Of a DNA stretch of 5,109 bases, positions 1 through 5,109 are shown one piece after another. The notes under the pieces are model-generated. The model was not told the origin of the DNA and did not search any database. It saw only the letters and a program-made list of their open reading frames with translations. A program made the translations under genes and the position numbers. Position 1 is the first letter of the stretch. Every line of letters starts with the position of its first letter. The stretch comes from Porticoccus sp. Its GTDB lineage: Bacteria; Pseudomonadota; Gammaproteobacteria; Pseudomonadales; Porticoccaceae. Location of the stretch: NCBI GenBank assembly GCA_023263825.1, contig JALQUJ010000178.1, positions 1 to 5,109 of the forward strand, read 5' to 3'.

Positions 1-536
1 GAATAGACATTGTTAATGCAGATGAAGCTGCACGCCATGTGGTTGAAAAAGGTTCTCCCGCCTTATCTAAAATAGCGACACACTTTGGTTCAAAAGCCCG
101 TCTTGAAGATGGCACTCTGAATAGAGCTTTTCTACGTAAAGAAATTTTTGAACACCCGGATAAACGTCAATGGCTCGAAGAGTTATTGCACCCACTCATT
201 AAAACATGGATTCAAGAAGCCCTGGAAAACTCATCAAGCTCCTACACTATTCTCGAATCACCACTCTTGCTTGAAACCAACCAACATACACTTGCTGACC
301 GCATTCTAGTCGTAGATGTACCTGAAGAAATACAAATAAGCAGGGCCATGCAGCGTGATGGTAATAACAAACAACAAATAGAAGCGATTATCGACACCCA
401 AATATCTAGGGAAGAACGAATTAAACGAGCTGATGATATTATTGATAACAGCGGATCATCAGAGAGCTTGCCTGAAAAAGTACAGGCTCTGCACCAAACC
501 TACTTACAATTAGCCAGCAGAAACAACCATGAATAA
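1..536 (+). CDS. coaE: Dephospho-CoA kinase, 5'-truncated by the window edge
   Basis: CoaE phosphorylates the 3'-hydroxyl of the ribose of dephospho-CoA with ATP, the last step of coenzyme A synthesis, in the cytosol. The frame is open from base 3 and gives 177 residues before the TAA at 534-536. It opens with [20 protein letters not shown], which aligns with the E. coli segment containing Asp33, so about 26 residues including the P-loop (GGIGSGKS type) lie to the left of the window. The full protein would be near 203 residues, normal for the family. Other family marks are LLHPLI, the ESPLLLE strand, RILVVDV, and the lid-like stretch MQRD to [15 protein letters not shown] with its conserved arginines. 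The GTG at 39 is an internal Val codon, not the start. Its last 8 bases overlap yacG, which suggests co-transcription. In related bacteria coaE often follows pilus biogenesis genes (pilB-pilC-pilD), but that cannot be seen here. Assignment is firm; completeness of the N-terminus is not testable. Confidence 0.96.
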   Translation, partial: IDIVNADEAARHVVEKGSPALSKIATHFGSKARLEDGTLNRAFLRKEIFEHPDKRQWLEELLHPLIKTWIQEALENSSSSYTILESPLLLETNQHTLADRILVVDVPEEIQISRAMQRDGNNKQQIEAIIDTQISREERIKRADDIIDNSGSSESLPEKVQALHQTYLQLASRNNHE

Positions 537-789
537 CGACAGCCAAAACACAAATTTACCAACAAAAGTAAACTGCCCTACTTGTAAAAAAAGTGTAGTT
601 TGGAATGAACAGTCTCATTTCCGCCCCTTCTGCTCACAACGTTGCCAACAGATTGATTTTGGTGAGTGGGCATCAGAAAATTATAGTATTCCTGGAGCAA
701 CCAATAATCCAGGGCATCAAGAGTATGGGGATCAGGAATATACGAGTACTGAATTCGGCAATTTAGAACAAGAACCAACTAGACATTAA
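529..789 (+). CDS. yacG: DNA gyrase inhibitor / zinc-binding protein YacG
   Basis: YacG is a small zinc-finger protein that in E. coli binds the GyrB C-terminal domain and blocks DNA binding by gyrase. This 86-residue protein has the diagnostic four-cysteine site: Cys16, Cys19, Cys35 and Cys39, spaced C-X2-C-X15-C-X3-C, in [12 protein letters not shown] and [18 protein letters not shown], nearly identical to the E. coli core. It lacks a signal peptide or membrane segment. E. coli YacG is about 65 residues; here the N-terminal lead is a few residues longer and the tail after Pro55 runs about 30 residues, is rich in Glu, Asn, Gln and Tyr, and contains a small EY-DQEY duplication. The tail is probably flexible. 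The ATG at 529-531 overlaps the end of coaE by 8 bases and has no strong Shine-Dalgarno sequence, so translational coupling to coaE is likely (inference). The physiological reason for inhibiting gyrase is not well settled in the family. Confidence 0.95.
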   Translation: MNNDSQNTNLPTKVNCPTCKKSVVWNEQSHFRPFCSQRCQQIDFGEWASENYSIPGATNNPGHQEYGDQEYTSTEFGNLEQEPTRH

Positions 790-833
790 TAATCCAAAAT
801 AATTTGGGCAACTAAATCTAAAGGTCCCTAAGT
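790..833. other. Convergent intergenic gap with a weak inverted repeat
   Basis: These 44 bases separate the stop codons of yacG (+) and mutT (-). The only symmetry I see is CCAAA (794-798) and TTTGG (803-807) around a four-base loop. It is AT-rich, five pairs long and not followed by a T-run on either strand, so it does not look like a good intrinsic terminator. If transcription from both sides ends here, the signal is weak, Rho-dependent, or lies inside the opposing gene. I call it an intergenic gap rather than a terminator. Confidence 0.35.
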
Positions 834-1250
834 TTATCCCTCAGCTTTTTGTAACTCGCTTTGCAATTCATCGATAATCACATTATTTGCTTCGGGAAAG
901 GAATATTCATTTAGCTGATCAACAGAAACCCAATCAATTGCTTGCCCTTCATTTCCTTTTGCGTTTCCTGAAAACTCAGTCACTTTCCACACATCAAGTA
1001 ATACTGATTTTTCAGGATAATCATGCTGGATTTTAATCAGGGGCTCTGCCTGCAAAACAAAAATAGCGAGTTCTTCCTCAAGCTCTCTGGCCAAGGCTTC
1101 AAATACGTGCTCCCCTTGCTCGACCTTACCACCGGGAAATTCCCACAGACCACCCTCATGAACATGATCTGGTCTTTTGGCAATCAGGATTTTATTGCTA
1201 TCATTTTGATGGACGATAACAGCCACAGCCACATGAATTGTCTGGTTCAT
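834..1250 (-). CDS. mutT: 8-oxo-dGTP diphosphatase MutT (Nudix hydrolase)
   Basis: MutT hydrolyses 8-oxo-dGTP (and 8-oxo-GTP) to the monophosphate, which keeps oxidised guanine out of DNA and prevents A:T to C:G transversions. The protein is 138 residues, close to E. coli MutT (129). The Nudix box starts at Gly41 and contains Glu47, Arg55, Glu56, Glu59 and Glu60; the three glutamates matching E. coli Glu53, Glu56 and Glu57 are present. With an offset of three residues, other active-site positions also match: Arg26 (E. coli Arg23), Glu101 (Glu98) and Asn122 (Asn119, in FPEANN). Tyr78 replaces Phe75. The one oddity is Ala62 (codon GCT at 1067-1065) where the box normally has Gly. There is no fused thiamine phosphate synthase-like domain, unlike the longer Pseudomonas MutT. 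Its ATG overlaps the argJ stop (ATGA, 1250-1247) and no good Shine-Dalgarno precedes it, which points to coupled translation after argJ. MutT is favoured over other Nudix enzymes because of Asn122 and the secA-linked location. Confidence 0.94.
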   Translation of the reverse strand: MNQTIHVAVAVIVHQNDSNKILIAKRPDHVHEGGLWEFPGGKVEQGEHVFEALARELEEELAIFVLQAEPLIKIQHDYPEKSVLLDVWKVTEFSGNAKGNEGQAIDWVSVDQLNEYSFPEANNVIIDELQSELQKAEG

Positions 1251-2464
1251 GTTCTGTATTCTGCATTTATTTTCACATAATCATGGGACAAGTCTGTCGT
1301 CCATACAGTTTCCTCTGCACTGCCACGATTAAGCATAATACGTATGCTAATTTCTTCTTGATCCATTACAGTCTGCCCATCAGATTCACGGTAACTTTCT
1401 GCTCGACCACCTTTTTCAGCGATCAACACATCATCCAGATAAACCTGAATGGCATCCACATCGAGATCAGAAATTCCTGCACGGCCAATGGCCGCGAGAA
1501 TTCTTCCCCAGTTCGGGTCAGATGCAAACAGTGCCGTTTTTACCAAAGGAGACTCTGCCACTGTATAGGCTACCGCTAAAGATTCAGGGCTATCTTTACC
1601 ACCTGAAACCTCTACAGAGACAAACTTTGTGGCACCTTCACCATCCTGAACAATTTGCTGGGCCAGGGAAATAAACACCTGGTTTAACTGGGTATTAAAG
1701 AGTAACTGCTCAACCTCTGATAATTCACTGTATTCAACACCCGACGAACCCGTTGCAACTAACATGGCACAATCATTGGTTGAGGTATCACCATCCACGG
1801 TAATGCGATTAAAAGAGGCCTCTACTGCACCACTGACCAACTGTTGAAGCAATGCAGAGTTAATCGCTAAATCCGTTGCCACATAGGACAACATCGTGGC
1901 CATATTCGGTTTAATCATGCCCGAACCCTTGGCAATACCGGTAATAGCCACAGAATTGTTCTTCAACTGTAGTTGAACACTTTCACCTTTTGGCCGTGTA
2001 TCTGTAGTTAGAATGCCTTGGGCTGCGTCCAGCCAACCCGACTCAGAAAGATCAGAATAAGCCTCAGGCAATGCAACTACTATTTTATTAACAGGTAATG
2101 CTTCACCAATTACACCCGTAGAAAATGGCAGTACTGTTTCTGTCGCTACTTGAGCAATTTCAGCCAAGGATGCACACATTATTTTTGCATCTTGCTTGCC
2201 TTGCTCACCCGTCCCTGCATTGGCATTCCCCGTATTTATCACAAAATATAGACTTTCAGCCAAGGCCATATGGGCCTTACTTAGCTGCACGGGTGCAGCA
2301 CAAAAAGCATTTTTGGTAAAAACACCAGCAACCGTGCTGCCTTCGGCCATCGACATAATCACCAAGTCTTTGCGGCCAGGTGTTTTTATACCTGCAGATG
2401 TTGTTCCCAACTTAAAGCCTGCAACGGGGTACATTTCTGGAAAATGATCTTTTCCAACAGCCAT
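1247..2464 (-). CDS. argJ: Glutamate N-acetyltransferase / ornithine acetyltransferase ArgJ
   Basis: ArgJ transfers the acetyl group from N-acetylornithine to glutamate, giving ornithine and recycling the acetyl group in arginine synthesis. Some members also use acetyl-CoA (N-acetylglutamate synthase activity); sequence alone does not tell me which type this is. The protein is 405 residues, full length for the family. It self-cleaves between Ala189 and Thr190 in KPNMATML to give alpha and beta chains, and Thr190 becomes the nucleophile. The oxyanion-hole pair Thr116-Gly117 (STGVIG), Lys179 (AKGSGM), the DGDTSTND segment at 224-231, Glu276 (DGEGATK) and the C-terminal Asn400 and Thr405 (KINAEYRT) all align with known active-site positions. 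The terminal residue is Ser in some relatives and Thr here. The ATG at 2464-2462 is preceded at six bases by a purine-rich GAGAG, a plausible ribosome site. The gene lies 103 bases after secA and overlaps mutT by four bases. E. coli has no argJ and uses ArgE instead, so this placement separates the window from enterics. Confidence 0.97.
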   Translation of the reverse strand: MAVGKDHFPEMYPVAGFKLGTTSAGIKTPGRKDLVIMSMAEGSTVAGVFTKNAFCAAPVQLSKAHMALAESLYFVINTGNANAGTGEQGKQDAKIMCASLAEIAQVATETVLPFSTGVIGEALPVNKIVVALPEAYSDLSESGWLDAAQGILTTDTRPKGESVQLQLKNNSVAITGIAKGSGMIKPNMATMLSYVATDLAINSALLQQLVSGAVEASFNRITVDGDTSTNDCAMLVATGSSGVEYSELSEVEQLLFNTQLNQVFISLAQQIVQDGEGATKFVSVEVSGGKDSPESLAVAYTVAESPLVKTALFASDPNWGRILAAIGRAGISDLDVDAIQVYLDDVLIAEKGGRAESYRESDGQTVMDQEEISIRIMLNRGSAEETVWTTDLSHDYVKINAEYRT

Positions 2465-2470
2465 ATTGTT

Positions 2471-2476
2471 CTCTCT
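2471..2476 (-). promoter_or_regulatory. Probable ribosome binding site of argJ
   Basis: On the - strand AGAGAG ends six bases before the argJ ATG at 2464. It is an imperfect match to the Shine-Dalgarno consensus, but it is purine-rich, well placed and supports this ATG as the start. The conserved N-terminal segment (VAGFKLG) lies shortly after this Met, as expected. Confidence 0.45.
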
Positions 2477-2490
2477 GTTCTCTACTTTCT

Positions 2491-2569
2491 GTTAGCTAAC
2501 GTCTATTCACCAATACGCCTCTAACACAACTTGACGGTCTTAATCAGAACTATTGGGTCTGCTAACGTC
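2491..2569. repeat. Direct repeat GCTAACGTC (two copies) and a palindrome in the secA-argJ spacer
   Basis: GCTAACGTC occurs at 2495-2503 and again at 2561-2569, 66 bases apart; on the coding strand of secA/argJ this reads GACGTTAGC. The right-hand copy runs into the secA stop codon (2570-2568). The left-hand copy overlaps a perfect ten-base palindrome, GTTAGCTAAC, at 2491-2500. I see no intrinsic terminator (GC-rich hairpin plus T-run) and no convincing -35/-10 pair between the two genes. The repeat could be an operator-like site for argJ, a remnant of a small duplication, or chance. No known regulator is recognised; it does not look like a typical ARG box (TNTGAAT-type). Confidence 0.4.
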
Positions 2570-5109
2570 AGTTAAGTTTTCCGTGACACTGCTTGAATTT
2601 CTTACCACTGCCACATGGGCAAGGGTCATTTCTACCCACTTTTTTGCCCGATCGAACAAAAGGCTGAGCAGCCGATGGAGCAGGCTGTTCGTTCTCACCA
2701 CCTATCGCTGATACTGCTTCATGTTGCATCTGTAGCTCTTGGCGCTGTTGGGCCTCACGCTGCTGTCTTTCCAACTCCTCAGCTTCATCGCGACTTCTCA
2801 CTTCTACACGACTTAAAAAACGAATCGTCTCGAGTTTGATGTTTTCCAGCATTTGTTGGAATAGCTCGAAAGACTCTCTTTTATATTCCTGCCTTGGGTT
2901 TTTCTGTGCATATGCACGCAGACCAATTCCCTGACGCAAATGATCCATATTGGAGAGGTGCTCTTTCCAAAGTGTATCAACCACCTGCAACATGACCTGT
3001 CGCTCAATAACACGAATATCTGGGCCGATTTTTCTCGATTTTTCTTCGTAGGCCTCCGTCATATGCTGCTGAATACGCTCCCGCAAACCGTCTTCATTCA
3101 GACGTTCATCATCATCCAGCCATTGCTGTATCGACAGCTCCAAACCGAATTCAGCGCCAAGGTAACTTTCTAACCCTGCAACATCCCATTGCTCCACCAA
3201 ACTTTGGGGGGGGATGTAATAGCTAATAGAGGAATTAACCACATCAGCTCTAACGTTAGTTATTACCTCAGCAATATCATCTTCGACAAGCAAATCATTA
3301 CGCTGCTGGTAAACAACCTGACGCTGGTCATTGGCCACATCATCAAACTCCAATAAACTTTTACGCATATCAAAGTTACGGCCTTCTACTTTTCGCTGGG
3401 CCTTTTCGATAGCATTGGTGACCATTCGATGCTCAATGGCTTCACCCTTTTCCATACCCAATGCGCGCATCATATTTTTGACTCGATCAGAGGCAAATAA
3501 CCGCATTAAAGGATCCTCAAGGGACAGATAAAAACGGGAAACACCCGGATCACCTTGACGACCCGCACGACCACGCAACTGATTATCAATACGGCGAGAT
3601 TCGTGTCGCTCAGTACAAAGAATGTGTAACCCCCCTGCTTCAATCACCTGATCATGACGCTTTTGCCATTCATCCTTAATCAAGGCAATTTTGGCTTCAG
3701 ATGGGTTTTCTATTGCAGCAATTTCTGCTTCCCAGTTCCCTCCTAAGACAATATCTGTACCTCGACCGGCCATATTAGTAGCGATGGTTACAGTTCCTGG
3801 CTGTCCTGCCTGGGCAATAATTTGGGCCTCTTTTTCATGGTATTTCGCATTCAAAACCTGATGGGGTATTTTTGCCACATCCAACCGCGCGGACATCGCC
3901 TCAGAACTTTCAATGGAAGCCGTCCCCACTAACACCGGAGCTTTGTTCTCAATGCAAGACTTGATGTCTTCCACCACGGCATCGTATTTCTCTTCAGTGG
4001 TGAGATAAATCAGATCATTAAGGTCTTGCCGAGCAATGGGCATATTGGTCGGAATAACGACAACAGGCAGACCATAAATCTGGTGAAATTCATAGGCTTC
4101 AGTATCTGCCGTACCGGTCATACCCGATAATTTGTCATAAAGGCGAAAGTAATTTTGGAATGTGGTCGAAGCCAATGTCTGGCTTTCGCTCTGAATATGA
4201 ACACCCTCTTTTGCCTCAATAGCCTGGTGCAAACCCTCCGACAACCGCCGCCCTGACATTGTGCGCCCAGTATGCTCGTCAATTAATACGATTTGACCCT
4301 CTTGAACAATATATTCCACATCTTTGTGGAATAAATGATGAGCTTTTAATGCTGACTGTACATGGTGAAGCAAAGCTAGATTCGTAGCACTATATAAACT
4401 ATCGCCTTCTTGAAGTAAGCCTTCACTTTCAAGCATAGCCTCAATTTTCTGATGCCCTTCTTCAGTTAATTCTACCTGACGTGATTTTTCATCAATAATA
4501 AAATCACCCGATACTGCCTCGAGTGCCTCTGATTCTTCCAACGTTTCTTGCTGCGGCTTCAATGTGGGAATTAACTTGTTCATACGCTGGTACAACGTCG
4601 AGCTATCCTCAGCTGCACCAGAAATAACCAATGGTGTTCTTGCTTCATCGATCAGAATAGAATCCACTTCATCGACAATGGCAAAGTTCAAACCACGCTG
4701 GGCTTTATCTTCAAGGCGCAACACCATATTGTCACGCAGGTAATCAAAGCCAAACTCATTGTTGGTGCCATAGGTAATATCAGCGGCATAGGCATTAAGT
4801 TTTTCTTCTTGTGGCTGTTGGGACAAAATCACATCAGCTCGCATACCAAGGAATTCATAGACCGGAGCCATCCACTGAGCATCTCGACTCGCCAGATATT
4901 CATTCACTGTCACCACATGCACACCATCTCCAGAAAGGGCATTTAGGTAAGCTGGTAACGTCGCCATGAGCGTTTTACCTTCACCGGTTTTTAATTCGGC
5001 TACATTTCCGTCATTAAGTACCATCCCGCCGATTAACTGGACGTCGAAGTGGCGCATACCAAGCACACGGTCACTGGCTTCGCGGACCAACGCAAAGGCA
5101 TCCGGCAAT
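2568..5109 (-). CDS. secA: Preprotein translocase ATPase SecA, N-terminus cut by the window edge
   Basis: SecA is the ATP-driven motor that pushes unfolded preproteins through the SecYEG channel at the inner membrane. The window holds 846 residues; alignment to E. coli SecA (901 residues) places the first visible residue near E. coli Ile64, so about 63 residues lie to the right. That first codon is TTG and encodes Leu inside the [12 protein letters not shown] segment; it is not a start. Visible residues show Walker A TGEGKT (41-46), Walker B VDEVD (145-149), the preprotein cross-linking domain (about 158-315), [10 protein letters not shown] (329-338), the second motor domain with [10 protein letters not shown] (443-452) and [15 protein letters not shown] (506-520), the helical scaffold and wing with WKEHL (714-718), a Gln/Glu-rich linker (about 776-815), and the C-terminal zinc site Cys830, Cys832, Cys841, His842, which contacts SecB and lipids. 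No frameshift is seen. Oddities are Cys498 in a motor motif and an eight-base C tract over Pro633-Pro634. argJ and mutT follow on the same strand. Confidence 0.98.
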   Translation of the reverse strand, partial: LPDAFALVREASDRVLGMRHFDVQLIGGMVLNDGNVAELKTGEGKTLMATLPAYLNALSGDGVHVVTVNEYLASRDAQWMAPVYEFLGMRADVILSQQPQEEKLNAYAADITYGTNNEFGFDYLRDNMVLRLEDKAQRGLNFAIVDEVDSILIDEARTPLVISGAAEDSSTLYQRMNKLIPTLKPQQETLEESEALEAVSGDFIIDEKSRQVELTEEGHQKIEAMLESEGLLQEGDSLYSATNLALLHHVQSALKAHHLFHKDVEYIVQEGQIVLIDEHTGRTMSGRRLSEGLHQAIEAKEGVHIQSESQTLASTTFQNYFRLYDKLSGMTGTADTEAYEFHQIYGLPVVVIPTNMPIARQDLNDLIYLTTEEKYDAVVEDIKSCIENKAPVLVGTASIESSEAMSARLDVAKIPHQVLNAKYHEKEAQIIAQAGQPGTVTIATNMAGRGTDIVLGGNWEAEIAAIENPSEAKIALIKDEWQKRHDQVIEAGGLHILCTERHESRRIDNQLRGRAGRQGDPGVSRFYLSLEDPLMRLFASDRVKNMMRALGMEKGEAIEHRMVTNAIEKAQRKVEGRNFDMRKSLLEFDDVANDQRQVVYQQRNDLLVEDDIAEVITNVRADVVNSSISYYIPPQSLVEQWDVAGLESYLGAEFGLELSIQQWLDDDERLNEDGLRERIQQHMTEAYEEKSRKIGPDIRVIERQVMLQVVDTLWKEHLSNMDHLRQGIGLRAYAQKNPRQEYKRESFELFQQMLENIKLETIRFLSRVEVRSRDEAEELERQQREAQQRQELQMQHEAVSAIGGENEQPAPSAAQPFVRSGKKVGRNDPCPCGSGKKFKQCHGKLN

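Noticed and set aside
39..41. GTG as a start codon of coaE
   Set aside because: The frame is open upstream to the window edge and the upstream residues ([12 protein letters not shown]) match conserved CoaE sequence, so this is an internal Val.
578..778. Open frame of 66 residues on the - strand under yacG
   Set aside because: It is the antisense of the conserved YacG zinc-finger coding region and resembles nothing.
1238..1579. Open frame of 113 residues on the + strand
   Set aside because: It lies antisense to argJ and the start of mutT, has no family features and a Cys/Phe-rich composition typical of a shadow frame.
2615..3173. Open frames on the + strand opposite the secA 3' half
   Set aside because: They are antisense to well conserved SecA coding sequence, show no recognisable domain and lack ribosome sites.
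3249..3258. Palindrome CTAACGTTAG, similar to the repeat in the secA-argJ spacer
   Set aside because: It sits inside SecA coding sequence (ITNVRAD region) where codons explain it; one isolated copy is not evidence of a dispersed repeat.
5106..5108. TTG as a start codon of secA
   Set aside because: It encodes Leu within a conserved SecA segment that continues beyond the window; about 63 residues are missing.
1..5109. Search for a novel system (defence, mobile element, CRISPR, retron, RNA gene, prophage)
   Set aside because: Five conserved housekeeping genes account for nearly all bases, the gaps are 44 and 103 bases, and no repeats array, tRNA-like fold, integrase, transposase or terminal inverted repeats are visible.

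Overview
This window looks like an ordinary housekeeping segment of a gammaproteobacterial chromosome. It is slightly AT-rich and densely packed, and all five genes are recognisable: coaE and yacG on the + strand, and secA, argJ and mutT on the - strand. The proteins resemble their Escherichia coli and Pseudomonas relatives closely. The presence of argJ and the order (coaE-yacG facing mutT-argJ-secA) suggest a Pseudomonadales/Cellvibrionales-like or other marine gammaproteobacterium rather than an enteric. That placement is inferred from remembered gene order and protein similarity, not from a search.

Layout. Positions 1-536 (+) hold the 3' part of coaE, cut by the left edge of the window. 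Positions 529-789 (+) hold yacG, which overlaps the end of coaE by 8 bases. A 44-base convergent gap (790-833) follows, with only a weak inverted repeat. The - strand cluster reads from right to left: secA (5109 to 2568, N-terminus beyond the right edge), a 103-base spacer (2567 to 2465) with a short direct repeat and a palindrome, argJ (2464 to 1247), then mutT (1250 to 834), whose ATG overlaps the argJ stop in an ATGA junction. No stretch over 300 bases lacks a gene.

Roles. CoaE makes the last step of coenzyme A synthesis. YacG is a small zinc protein that binds DNA gyrase. SecA is the motor ATPase of protein export. ArgJ recycles acetyl groups in arginine synthesis. MutT removes oxidised guanine nucleotides. 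They are not one pathway. The - strand genes probably form a conserved secA-(argJ)-mutT transcription unit, and coaE-yacG is probably the end of an operon that begins outside the window (often pil genes in relatives).

I found no mobile element, CRISPR array, RNA gene, defence system or undescribed system. The points worth a second look are small: an Ala in place of the usual Gly in the MutT Nudix box, an eight-base C tract inside secA, a Cys in a conserved SecA motor segment, repeats in the secA-argJ spacer, and a longer YacG tail.
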